7,704 bases of DNA, from the NCBI GenBank assembly GCA_023262065.1, contig JALRDW010000211.1:1-7704 (forward strand), written 5' to 3'. Below, piece by piece: positions 1 through 6,256 of this stretch. How positions within the stretch are numbered: position 1 is the stretch's first letter; each line of letters opens with the position of its first letter. Below the pieces are notes generated by a model. It searched no databases, was not told where the DNA came from, and saw only the letters and a list, made by a program, of their open reading frames with translations. The position numbers were made by a program, and so were the translations under genes. The DNA is from Acidimicrobiia bacterium. GTDB lineage: Bacteria; Actinomycetota; Acidimicrobiia; IMCC26256.

Positions 1-477
1 GATGCCCCCCCGGGCGAAGTGCCCGATGGTGGTCCAGACCTTCTGACCGTTGACGACGAACTCGTCGCCGTCGCGCACGGCGGTCGTGCGGAGGGACGCG
101 AGGTCCGATCCGGCACCGGGCTCGCTGAACAACTGGCACCAGAGCTCCGAGCCGTCGAGCAGGCCGGGGAGCCAGCGCTCGTGCTGCTCGGGGGTCCCGG
201 CCACGAGGAGGGTGGGGCCGGCCCAGCCGATCCCGATGGGGTTCATGGGCCGCGGCGCCCGGGCGGCGCGCAGTTCCTCGTCGATCGCGAGCTGGGCCGC
301 GGGCGATGCCCCGCGGCCCCAGGGGGTGGGCCAGTGGGGGGCGACGTACCCGGCGGCGGCCATCCGACGGTTCCAGTCCGCCGGGAACGCGCCCTCGGGG
401 GCCACCTCGGCGAGCAGGGACCGGACCTCGGCCCGCGCCGCGGTCGCCTCGGGGGACTCGGCGAGCGGTGCGGCCAT
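1..477 (-). CDS. Acyl-CoA dehydrogenase, N-terminal part (runs off left edge)
   Basis: FAD-dependent acyl-CoA dehydrogenase of the FadE type, which makes the alpha,beta double bond in acyl-CoA thioesters (fatty-acid or related acyl-CoA catabolism, cytoplasmic). The minus strand is open from an ATG at 477-475 to base 1, giving 159 codons of a family usually near 380-400 residues. Seen: an alpha-helical N-terminal domain with HWPTPWGRGASP at residues 49-60, then the start of the middle beta domain. That part has WCQLFSEPGAGSDLASL at 113-129 (the flavin/substrate-binding signature of the family) and VVNGQKVWTT at 141-150. The catalytic base would lie in the missing C-terminal half, so the subfamily and substrate cannot be given. 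It is divergent from the sigma factor gene. No good ribosome binding site precedes the ATG, but a TAGGTT box ends 6 bases before it, which suggests a leaderless message. The family call is firm; substrate unknown. Confidence 0.93.
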   Translation of the reverse strand, partial: MAAPLAESPEATAARAEVRSLLAEVAPEGAFPADWNRRMAAAGYVAPHWPTPWGRGASPAAQLAIDEELRAARAPRPMNPIGIGWAGPTLLVAGTPEQHERWLPGLLDGSELWCQLFSEPGAGSDLASLRTTAVRDGDEFVVNGQKVWTTIGHFARGGI

Positions 478-483
478 GGCCCG

Positions 484-489
484 AACCTA
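484..489 (-). promoter_or_regulatory. Probable -10 box of the acyl-CoA dehydrogenase gene
   Basis: On the minus strand the hexamer TAGGTT fits the TANNNT form of an actinobacterial -10 element. It is followed by exactly 6 bases and then the ATG. That spacing would put the transcription start on the A of the start codon, giving a leaderless mRNA, a common arrangement in actinobacteria. I see no clear -35 element. Called by position and motif only. Confidence 0.45.
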
Positions 490-580
490 GGCCAGGCCGG
501 GGGGATCGGGCCCGGCGCGCCCGGCCCGCACGGAATGGCCGTCCGTACTCGGGGGTGATCCGGACCGGTGCTCCGCCCCG

Positions 581-586
581 TAGGCC
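581..586 (+). promoter_or_regulatory. Possible -10-like box of the ECF sigma factor gene
   Basis: TAGGCC lies 6 bases before the ATG at 593, the same spacing as TAGGTT on the opposite strand for the divergent gene. The last base is C where consensus has T, so this is a weaker match. The same TAG is an in-frame stop for the sigma gene, which rules out ATG or GTG starts further upstream. An ECF-type self-activated promoter might lie further upstream, but I could not identify one with confidence. Confidence 0.25.
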
Positions 587-592
587 ACACTG

Positions 593-1174
593 ATGCGCAT
601 CGAAGATCTCCGAGAGGCCAGCGACGCCAAGCTCGTCGTGGCGATCGGCCGGTACAGCCAGGAGGCCCTGGCCGAGGCCTACCGACGCCACGGCGGAGCC
701 GCGTTCGGCCTCGCCCAGCGTCTCGTCGGGGACCGGTCGATGGCCGAGGAGGTCGTCCAGGAGGTCTTCCTCCGGCTGTGGAACGACCCCGACAAGTTCG
801 ATCCGGACCGGGGCACCCTGCGGTCCTACCTCCTCGCCCAGACCCACGGGCGCTCGGTCGATCTCATCCGCTCGGAGAGCTCCCGCCGCCGGCGCGAGGA
901 GCGGGAGGCCCGGCTGAACGCGGAGTCCGGCTACGACCTCGAGCGCGAGGTCATCGACATGGCCGTCGGCGACCAGATCCGCTCGGCGCTCGCCACGCTC
1001 GCGGACGGCGAGCGCGAGGCGATCGAACTGGCGTACTTCGGCGGCCACACCTACCGCGAGGTCGCCGCCATGCTCGGCCAGCCCGAGGGCACGATCAAGA
1101 GTCGCATCCGGTCGGGCCTCACCCGACTGCGTGCGGCGCTCGTCGAGACGGGGGTGGTCGGCAGTGGCGCGTGA
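593..1174 (+). CDS. ECF (group 4) RNA polymerase sigma factor, SigK-like
   Basis: A 193-residue sigma-70 family factor with only regions 2 and 4, the ECF architecture. It directs RNA polymerase to a stress regulon when released from its anti-sigma factor. Region 2 spans about residues 27-97 (GDRSMAEEVVQEVFLRLW at 46-63, then a basic stretch after VDLIRSE). Region 4 spans about 129-182, with the helix-turn-helix in GGHTYREVAAMLGQPEGTIKS (150-170). The stretch IELAYFGGHTYREV closely resembles the matching part of mycobacterial SigK, and the adjacent RskA-type anti-sigma gene supports that group. The ATG at 593 is the first possible ATG/GTG start because an in-frame TAG lies at 581-583. No strong Shine-Dalgarno is visible. 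The 3' end overlaps the next gene by 11 bases, typical of translational coupling of sigma and anti-sigma. The exact ECF group and target genes are inference. Confidence 0.93.
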   Translation: MRIEDLREASDAKLVVAIGRYSQEALAEAYRRHGGAAFGLAQRLVGDRSMAEEVVQEVFLRLWNDPDKFDPDRGTLRSYLLAQTHGRSVDLIRSESSRRRREEREARLNAESGYDLEREVIDMAVGDQIRSALATLADGEREAIELAYFGGHTYREVAAMLGQPEGTIKSRIRSGLTRLRAALVETGVVGSGA

Positions 1175-2036
1175 ACGCACCCCCGCCGAGCTCGAGGAAC
1201 TCCTCGGTGCCTTCGCGCTCGACGCGGTGGACGCCGAGGAGGCCGAGCAGATCGAGCGGTACCTCGAGACCCACCCCGAGGCGCGCGACGAGGTCGCGCA
1301 GTACCGGGAGACCGCGTCCATGCTGGCCTTCGCCGGAGCCGATGCGCCGTCGGGCCTGTGGCACTCGATCGTCGCGTCGCTCGAGGAGGAGCCGCCGCGG
1401 CTCGTGCTCCCGGTCGCCGACCCGACCGGCGACCTCCCGCCGTTGCGCATGCCGGGCATCCCGGTCCGTCCGGACGTCGTCGGACCCGAGGTGGCACCCG
1501 AGGAGGACCGACCGAGTGCGGCCCCGGTCGTCCCGATCGACGCGATGCGGTCGCGGCGCTCGGTGGGGATGCGGGTGATGACGGGTCTGGCGGCCGCGGC
1601 ACTCGTCGTCGTGGCCCTGCTCGGCGTCCAGGTCGACCGTCAGGGTCGGCAGGTCGACGAACTCACCTCGGCGCTCGACCGGAGCGCGATCGAGAGCGCG
1701 GCGGCGCTGGCCGCCCGGACCCCCGGCGTCCGGACCGCGGAGATGACCTCGCAGATCGGCGGCCGCACGGCTCGCATCCTGCTGCTGCCCGACGGCTCCG
1801 GATTCGTGACCGAGTCGAACCTCGAACGGCTGCCCGCCGGGCGCACGTACCAGCTCTGGGCGCTCGTCGGTGACGAGGACGACCCGACGGCGATCTCGGC
1901 CGGTGTGCTGGGCAACTCGCCCTCGACCGTGCCGTTCCGGTTCAGCGGGTCGGCCTTCGGCTTCGCGATCACCGACGAGGCCCGTCCGGGCGTCGTGTCG
2001 TCCTCGCAGGCCCCGGTCGTCGTCGGCACGTTCTGA
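1164..2036 (+). CDS. Membrane-anchored anti-sigma factor, RskA-like
   Basis: A 290-residue single-pass anti-sigma factor that should hold the preceding ECF sigma factor at the membrane. Its N-terminal domain (about 1-60; ELLGAFALDAVDAEEAEQIERYL) resembles the sigma-binding domain of RskA. I find no cysteine anywhere, so it lacks the HxxxCxxC zinc site of zinc-binding anti-sigma factors, as RskA does. A proline-rich cytoplasmic linker follows. A hydrophobic helix lies at about 135-157 (MTGLAAAALVVVALLGVQV), then a possible short coiled coil (about 157-180). The C-terminal extracytoplasmic RskA domain contains GRTYQLWALVGDEDDPTAIS (226-245) and ends in a typical PVVVGTF. I chose the GTG at 1164 because the protein then begins right at the conserved N-terminal domain; an ATG at 1131 would add 11 basic residues. 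Known relatives release sigma by regulated intramembrane proteolysis. The inducing signal here is unknown. Confidence 0.9.
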   Translation: MARERTPAELEELLGAFALDAVDAEEAEQIERYLETHPEARDEVAQYRETASMLAFAGADAPSGLWHSIVASLEEEPPRLVLPVADPTGDLPPLRMPGIPVRPDVVGPEVAPEEDRPSAAPVVPIDAMRSRRSVGMRVMTGLAAAALVVVALLGVQVDRQGRQVDELTSALDRSAIESAAALAARTPGVRTAEMTSQIGGRTARILLLPDGSGFVTESNLERLPAGRTYQLWALVGDEDDPTAISAGVLGNSPSTVPFRFSGSAFGFAITDEARPGVVSSSQAPVVVGTF

Positions 2037-2091
2037 CGCCCCGCCTCGGGATGCGGGCCGGCTCGACCGCACGGCCCCAGCCCCGGTGGGC

Positions 2092-2096
2092 GAGGA
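2092..2096 (+). promoter_or_regulatory. Ribosome binding site that sets the hemW start
   Basis: GAGGA lies 7 bases before the GTG at 2104, a good Shine-Dalgarno spacing. It is 16 bases before the in-frame ATG at 2113, which is too far. This favours GTG 2104 as the start of hemW. Confidence 0.6.
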
Positions 2097-2103
2097 TGCT
2101 CGG

Positions 2104-3237
2104 GTGAGCGGGATGCCAGCGTTCGAACCCGGGGGCTACGGCGTCTACGTCCACGTGCCCTTCTGTGCGGTCCGGTGCGACTACTGCGACTTCGCGACCT
2201 GGGCCGACCGCGACCACCTCGTCGACGACTACGTCGATGCCGTCGTGACCGACCTCGGACGTCAGCGGGCCGCCGGCGTGCCCGCCGCGAGCACCGTGTT
2301 CCTCGGAGGCGGCACGCCCTCGCTCCTCGACGGTTCCCAGGTGGCGAGGATCCTCGGCGCGATCGATCGGAGCGCCGGGGCCGAGGTGACCATCGAGTGC
2401 AACCCGGATGCGATCGACGCGACCCGCCTCGCGGCCTACCGCGCCGCCGGCGCCGACCGGTTGTCGTTCGGTGTGCAGTCGATGTCGGCGCACGTGCTGC
2501 GCACGCTCGGTCGCACCCACGACCCTGCGAACGTCGCCCGTGCGGTGGCGCTCGCGCGCGACGCCGGGTTCACGCGCATCAACCTCGACCTCATCACCGG
2601 CACGCCCGGCGAACACCTCGACGATTGGCGGCACACCCTCGACGCGGCGCTCGCGCTCGAACCCGAGCACCTGAGCGTCTACGCGCTCACGGTGGAGCCG
2701 GGCACCCCGTTGGGTCGACGGGTGGCGAGCGGTCGGGCACCCGATGTCGACGAGGACGCCCAGGCCGACGCCTACCTGCTCGCCGACGACCTGCTCACGG
2801 CGGCGGGGTACGAGTGGTACGAGATCTCGAACTGGTCCCGTCCCGGGGAGGAGTGCCGCCACAACCTCGGGTACTGGCTCGGTGGGGAGTGGGGCGCGGC
2901 CGGCTGTGCGGCGCACGGGTTCCGTTCGGGTCGGCGGTGGTGGAACGTGCGCACGCCGGAGCGCTACCTCGAACGGATCGCGGCCGGTCGCGATCCCGCG
3001 TCCGGTGACGAGGTGCTCGCCGCCGGGGCGGCCGCCGAGGAGGCCTTCGGACTGGCCCTGCGGACCCGGGCCGGGGCCCGCGTCGACCCCGCAGCCGGAA
3101 CCGTCGTGGACGAGCTCCGCACCGGTGGCCTGCTCCGGTCGTCCGAGGATCGGGTCGTGCTCACCCCGCGGGGTCGCCTCGTCGCCTCCGACGTCACCGC
3201 CCGCCTCGTCCTCGCCGGGGGCGTGGCTCCGGCCTGA
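2104..3237 (+). CDS. hemW: HemW, radical SAM heme chaperone (HemN-like)
   Basis: A 377-residue radical-SAM protein of the HemN/HemW family. HemW proteins bind heme and insert it into acceptor proteins; many are mislabelled oxygen-independent coproporphyrinogen oxidase. Seen: the iron-sulfur motif CAVRCDYCDF with C21, C25 and C28; GGGTPS at 68-73 in the SAM-binding region; ECNPD at 99-103; the core RLSFGVQS at 119-126; NLDLITGTPGE at 160-170. HNLGYW at 253-258 fits the HNxxYW heme-binding motif that marks HemW rather than true HemN. A C-terminal HemN-type domain follows. Just after the heme motif, the usual GxGAHS-like stretch reads AAGCAAHG (265-272), a divergent form. The GTG start is supported by GAGGA at 2092-2096. 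The gene lies 67 bases after the anti-sigma gene and directly before hrcA, its usual actinobacterial neighbour. It may share the upstream transcript or have its own promoter. Confidence 0.92.
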   Translation: MSGMPAFEPGGYGVYVHVPFCAVRCDYCDFATWADRDHLVDDYVDAVVTDLGRQRAAGVPAASTVFLGGGTPSLLDGSQVARILGAIDRSAGAEVTIECNPDAIDATRLAAYRAAGADRLSFGVQSMSAHVLRTLGRTHDPANVARAVALARDAGFTRINLDLITGTPGEHLDDWRHTLDAALALEPEHLSVYALTVEPGTPLGRRVASGRAPDVDEDAQADAYLLADDLLTAAGYEWYEISNWSRPGEECRHNLGYWLGGEWGAAGCAAHGFRSGRRWWNVRTPERYLERIAAGRDPASGDEVLAAGAAAEEAFGLALRTRAGARVDPAAGTVVDELRTGGLLRSSEDRVVLTPRGRLVASDVTARLVLAGGVAPA

Positions 3238-3265
3238 GCGGCACCGCGCCGCCGGGGAGGGCGGG

Positions 3266-3292
3266 TTGGCAGTCGGTACACTCGACTGCCAG
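3266..3292 (+). promoter_or_regulatory. CIRCE-like HrcA operator (variant)
   Basis: The inverted repeat TTGGCAGTC-N9-GACTGCCAG has the exact geometry of CIRCE (9-base arms, 9-base spacer; consensus TTAGCACTC-N9-GAGTGCTAA). Arms pair perfectly except for the outermost base pair, and the pairing extends one base pair into the spacer. It lies 38 bases before hrcA, as expected for autoregulation by HrcA. Relative to consensus, C to G at arm position 7 and A to G at position 3 are matched by complementary changes in the other arm, so dyad symmetry is kept. HrcA binding is inferred. Confidence 0.8.
3277..3282 (+). promoter_or_regulatory. Probable -10 box of the hrcA-dnaJ-rsmE operon
   Basis: TACACT fits the TANNNT -10 form and lies wholly inside the 9-base spacer of the CIRCE-like operator. 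This would put the transcription start near 3289 and give a leader of about 40 bases before the hrcA GTG. HrcA bound to the operator would then block RNA polymerase directly. No convincing -35 element is visible. Confidence 0.5.
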
Positions 3293-3330
3293 CACTGATC
3301 GGTCGGACCCGGCAGCACCCGAGGAGGGTC

Positions 3331-4350
3331 GTGGACGTCGACGAACGGCGCGGCGAGGTCCTCCGGGCCATCGTCGAGGAGCACATCCAGACGGCGCAGC
3401 CGGTGAGCAGCCAGGCCGTGGCGCGATCGGCCGGGCTCGGGGTCTCGAGTGCGACGGTGCGCAACGACATGACGGCACTCGAGCGCGACGGGTACCTGAC
3501 CCAGCCCCACACCTCCGCCGGACGGATCCCGACCGACCGCGGGTACCGGTACTTCGTCGACCGGTTCGCGGACCCGACCGCGGTCCGGGGTCTCCACGGT
3601 GAGCAGCAGCGCGCGGTGTCCGAGTTCTTCCGGGGCGCGCACGCCGCACTCGAGGACCTCCTGCATGAGACCAGCGGACTGCTCGCCCGCATCACCCGGC
3701 ACGCCGCCGTGGTCGTCGGGCCGCCCACCGAGTCGGCCCGGGTCCGCCGGGTGGACCTCGTGCTGCTCCAACCGGGCCAGGTGCTGGCGATCGCCGTCCT
3801 CTCGAACGGCGCGGTCGAGCGCGAGATGCTCACGGTCGATCCCGATCTGTCGTCGGAACAGGTGGCAACGGCCGAGCAGGCGCTCGCGGCGGCACTCGTC
3901 GACGCCACGCTCCAGGTGCCCCCCGCGCCGCGCCCGAGTGGCGACCCGGCGGCCGACGGTCTCGCGGGCACTGCGCACCTCGCGCTGCACCGACGGGCCG
4001 AGGCGAGCCACGACCCGCTCTACGTCGGTGGGGCGAGTCGGATCGCGGCGGAGCAGGAGGCCTTCGCGACCGCCCGGTCGGCGGCGACGCTGCTCGAACT
4101 GCTCGAGCAGCAGGTCGTCGTCGTCTCGCTCGTGCGTGACCTCCTCGACCAGGGTGTGAGCGTCAGCATCGGGTCCGAGCACCGCATCGACGAACTGCGC
4201 GACTGCTCGCTCGTGCTCGCGCCGTACACGATCGAGGGCGAGGTGGCCGGGACCGTCGGGGTGCTCGGGCCAACGCGGATGGACTACCAGCAGGCGCTCG
4301 CCGCCGTCGCCACCGTGTCGGCGCAACTCGGCAACCTCCTCTCGCGCTGA
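3331..4350 (+). CDS. hrcA: Heat-inducible transcription repressor HrcA
   Basis: A 339-residue repressor, full length for HrcA (about 340-350). HrcA dimers bind CIRCE operators and repress chaperone genes until heat or loss of GroEL support inactivates them. Seen: a winged helix-turn-helix at about residues 1-75 with the recognition region SSATVRNDMTALE (39-51), then the family signature GYLTQPHTSAGRIPTDRGYR (54-73). The middle part is the less conserved GAF-like and dimerisation region. The C-terminal part has RIDELRDCSLVLAPY and the conserved GPTRMDY at 313-319. The start is GTG at 3331, preceded closely by a strong GAGGAGGG at 3321-3328. It is the first gene of a tight operon: dnaJ begins 2 bases after its stop. 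A CIRCE-like operator with a -10-like box sits just upstream, so autoregulation is likely. Confidence 0.97.
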   Translation: MDVDERRGEVLRAIVEEHIQTAQPVSSQAVARSAGLGVSSATVRNDMTALERDGYLTQPHTSAGRIPTDRGYRYFVDRFADPTAVRGLHGEQQRAVSEFFRGAHAALEDLLHETSGLLARITRHAAVVVGPPTESARVRRVDLVLLQPGQVLAIAVLSNGAVEREMLTVDPDLSSEQVATAEQALAAALVDATLQVPPAPRPSGDPAADGLAGTAHLALHRRAEASHDPLYVGGASRIAAEQEAFATARSAATLLELLEQQVVVVSLVRDLLDQGVSVSIGSEHRIDELRDCSLVLAPYTIEGEVAGTVGVLGPTRMDYQQALAAVATVSAQLGNLLSR

Positions 4351-4352
4351 CG

Positions 4353-5456
4353 ATGGATCCCTACGCGCTGCTCGGCGTCCGGCGTGACGCGACCCAGGAC
4401 GAGATCAAGCGCGCGTACCGGCGTCTCGCGCGCGAGTGCCACCCCGACGCGAACCCGGGCGACGCGCGGGCCGAGGAGCGGTTCAAGGAGATCACCCGCG
4501 CGTACGAACTCATCGGGGACCCCGAGAAGCGCCGCCGCTTCGACACCTTCGGCGACACCGGCGGGGCCGGGGCCGGCGGGCCCGGTGATCCGTTCGGGTT
4601 CGGGGACATCTTCGAGGCGTTCTTCGGCGGGGGCGATGCGTTCGGGGGTCGGCGGGGTGGCGGCCCCGCCCGGGCGCCCGACGCCGAGGCGGTCATCGAC
4701 CTCGACCTCGGTGAGGCCGCGTTCGGCGTGACCAAGCGGGTCGAGGTCGACCTGGCGACCGCCTGCGAGCCCTGCGCGGGCTCGGGCTGCGCCCCGGGCA
4801 CCCACCCCGAGCGGTGCGGCACCTGCGGGGGGGCGGGCGAGGTCCGTCAGGTCCGGCGATCGATCCTGGGTCAACTCGTCACTGCCGTGCCGTGCTCGAC
4901 CTGCCGGGGGCTCGGCACCGTGGTCCCGGACCCGTGCCCCACCTGTTCGGGCGGCGGCGTCGTGCGCGGGACGCGCACCCTCGAGGTCGAGGTGCCCCGG
5001 GGCATCGACTCCGGACAGCGGTTGCGCCTCAGCGGACGCGGCCCGGCGGCGCCGCGCAGCGGGACGCCGGGCGATCTCTACGTCACGGTCCGGGTGCGCC
5101 CGCACCCGACGCTGCGGCGCGAGGGCAACGACCTCGTGCAGGTGTGCCGCATCCCGATGACGAGCGCGGCGCTGGGGACGACCATCACGATCGCGACGCT
5201 CGAGGGCGAACTCGAGATCGACGTGCCGGCCGGCACCCAGCACGGGACGGTGTTCCGCGAGCGCGGCCAGGGTGTGCCGGTGCTCCAGGGCCGTGGGCGC
5301 GGCGATCTGCTCGTGCAGGTCGACGTCGAGATCCCGCAGCGCCTCACCGAGGAGGAGGCCGACATCCTGCGGGCGTTCGCGCGCCATCGGGGCGAGGAGA
5401 TCACCGACGCGGCCGAGCACGGGTTCTTCTCGCGCCTCCGCTCGGCGTTCCAGTGA
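4353..5456 (+). CDS. dnaJ: Molecular chaperone DnaJ (DnaJ2 type)
   Basis: A 367-residue type I Hsp40 that stimulates the ATPase of DnaK and delivers substrates to it in the cytoplasm. All domains are present: a J domain (1-67) with the HPD motif at 30-32; a Gly/Phe-rich linker at about 68-105 (FGFGDIFEAFFGGG); and a zinc-binding cysteine-rich domain with four CxxCxGxG repeats. The repeats start at C138 (CEPCAGSG), C155 (CGTCGGAG), C181 (CSTCRGLG) and C195 (CPTCSGGG). Two C-terminal substrate-binding and dimerisation domains follow. It is the hrcA-linked paralogue that actinobacteria commonly carry beside a dnaK-operon dnaJ, hence DnaJ2. The ATG lies 2 bases after the hrcA stop with no separate ribosome binding site visible beyond the hrcA 3' end, so translation is probably coupled. 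The stop overlaps the rsmE start in GTGA. Confidence 0.97.
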   Translation: MDPYALLGVRRDATQDEIKRAYRRLARECHPDANPGDARAEERFKEITRAYELIGDPEKRRRFDTFGDTGGAGAGGPGDPFGFGDIFEAFFGGGDAFGGRRGGGPARAPDAEAVIDLDLGEAAFGVTKRVEVDLATACEPCAGSGCAPGTHPERCGTCGGAGEVRQVRRSILGQLVTAVPCSTCRGLGTVVPDPCPTCSGGGVVRGTRTLEVEVPRGIDSGQRLRLSGRGPAAPRSGTPGDLYVTVRVRPHPTLRREGNDLVQVCRIPMTSAALGTTITIATLEGELEIDVPAGTQHGTVFRERGQGVPVLQGRGRGDLLVQVDVEIPQRLTEEEADILRAFARHRGEEITDAAEHGFFSRLRSAFQ

Positions 5457-6193
5457 ACCCGCAGTCCCGCTGGTGCGCGGCCACGCCCGCCGCCGCCCAC
5501 GTGTTCGTGCACACCGACCGCCTCGCCGAGGACCTCCTCCGCATCGACGGGCCCGACGGTCACCACCTGGCACGGGTCCGCCGCCTCGGGCCGGGCGAGG
5601 TCGTGACGGTGGCCGACGGAGCGGGCCGCTGGCGGGCCGGTGCCGTCGAGCGCGTCGACGGCGACGCGCTCGAGATCCGGGTCGCGGGTCCCGTCGCGGT
5701 CGAGCCGGTCCCGCAGCCGGGACTCGTGGTGGCGTTCGCACCGACCAAGGGCGACCAGCCCGAGCGCGTGGTGGCCGCCCTCGTCGAACTCGGCGTCGAC
5801 GAGATCCTCCCGGTCACCACCCGCCGCAGCGTCGTGCGCTGGTCCGGGGCCCGAGCGGCGAAGCAGGGCGAACGCCTGCGACGCGTGGCCCGTGAGGCGG
5901 CCGCGCAGTGTCGGCGGGCGACCCTGCCGCCGGTGGCCGATCCGGTACCCGTGGCCTCCCTGATCGGACGCGCCGGCCTCGTCGTCGCCGATCGCGACGG
6001 TGCGCCGGTCGCTGCGCTCGGGGTCCCCGACGGCACGTGGACCGTGCTCGTGGGGCCCGAGGGCGGACTCGACCCCGAGGAGGTCGCCGCGCTCGGCCCC
6101 TGCGCCCGGATCGCCGTGGGGCCGCACATCCTCCGTGCCGACACCGCGCCGATCGCCGTCGCGTCCGTGCTCGCCACCCACCGCCGGCCCTGA
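5453..6193 (+). CDS. rsmE: 16S rRNA (uracil-1498-N3)-methyltransferase RsmE
   Basis: A 246-residue SPOUT-class methyltransferase that makes m3U1498 in 16S rRNA on the 30S subunit using S-adenosylmethionine. Seen: an N-terminal PUA-like RNA-binding domain (about 15-85; DGHHLARVRRLGPGE at 35-49). The C-terminal knotted SPOUT domain starts near 90 with APTKGDQPERVVAALVELGV (96-115) and continues through REAAAQCRRATLPPV (147-161). The SAM-binding knot elements are LVGPEGGLDPEEV (199-211) and VGPHILRADTA (222-232), matching the family GPEGG and GxRILRxETA motifs with minor changes. The reading frame is open far upstream inside dnaJ, but the family length and the GTGA overlap with the dnaJ stop fix the start at GTG 5453. 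It is the last gene of the hrcA-dnaJ-rsmE unit, and the repeat-rich stretch starts at its stop codon. Confidence 0.95.
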   Translation: MNPQSRWCAATPAAAHVFVHTDRLAEDLLRIDGPDGHHLARVRRLGPGEVVTVADGAGRWRAGAVERVDGDALEIRVAGPVAVEPVPQPGLVVAFAPTKGDQPERVVAALVELGVDEILPVTTRRSVVRWSGARAAKQGERLRRVAREAAAQCRRATLPPVADPVPVASLIGRAGLVVADRDGAPVAALGVPDGTWTVLVGPEGGLDPEEVAALGPCARIAVGPHILRADTAPIAVASVLATHRRP

Positions 6194-6215
6194 TCGGGTC
6201 CGGTGTTGCCCGATC
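6192..6215. terminator. Hairpin at the rsmE stop, possible terminator
   Basis: GATCGGG (6192-6198) pairs perfectly with CCCGATC (6209-6215) around a 10-base loop, starting inside the rsmE stop codon. There is no U-tract after it, so it is not a classical Rho-independent terminator. U-less hairpins at operon ends are often proposed in actinobacteria. It could equally be a regulatory element; its right arm can also pair with 6242-6248. Confidence 0.35.
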
Positions 6216-6250
6216 GGTCCGATCCGCGAGGGGGGTGGTCGGATCGGGCC
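6216..6250. repeat. Second inverted repeat downstream of rsmE
   Basis: GGTCCGATCC (6216-6225) pairs with GGATCGGGCC (6241-6250): ten pairs including one G-U, with a 15-base G-rich loop. The overlapping segment GATCGG-T-CCGATC (6212-6224) is itself a perfect dyad with 6-base arms. Five copies of the hexamer GATCGG in alternating orientation fall in 6192-6247. Terminator, mRNA end structure or protein-binding site are all possible; there is no T-run. Confidence 0.4.
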
Positions 6251-6256
6251 GCCTCC

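Noticed and set aside
532..546. GGAAT and CGTC in the divergent region as an ECF -35/-10 pair for sigma autoregulation
   Set aside because: The two elements are only a few bases apart, far less than the usual ECF spacing.
1131..1163. ATG at 1131 as the start of the anti-sigma factor
   Set aside because: It would add a basic 11-residue extension and a 44-base overlap with the sigma gene. GTG at 1164 begins just before the conserved domain and gives an ordinary coupled overlap.
2055..2077. GGGCCG...CGGCCC hairpin between the anti-sigma gene and hemW as a terminator
   Set aside because: It has only six pairs with an 11-base loop and no T-tract, which is easily found by chance at this GC content.
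1969..4326. Very long antisense open frame opposite hemW and hrcA, and a similar one at 4284-5741 opposite dnaJ
   Set aside because: The translations are rich in Arg, Gly, Pro, Asp and Val with no family motifs, while the opposite strand encodes clear proteins. Long shadow frames are expected at this GC content.
4814..5452. The open frame upstream of rsmE inside dnaJ as an N-terminal extension
   Set aside because: It lies wholly in another frame of dnaJ, has shadow-like composition, and would nearly double the normal RsmE length.
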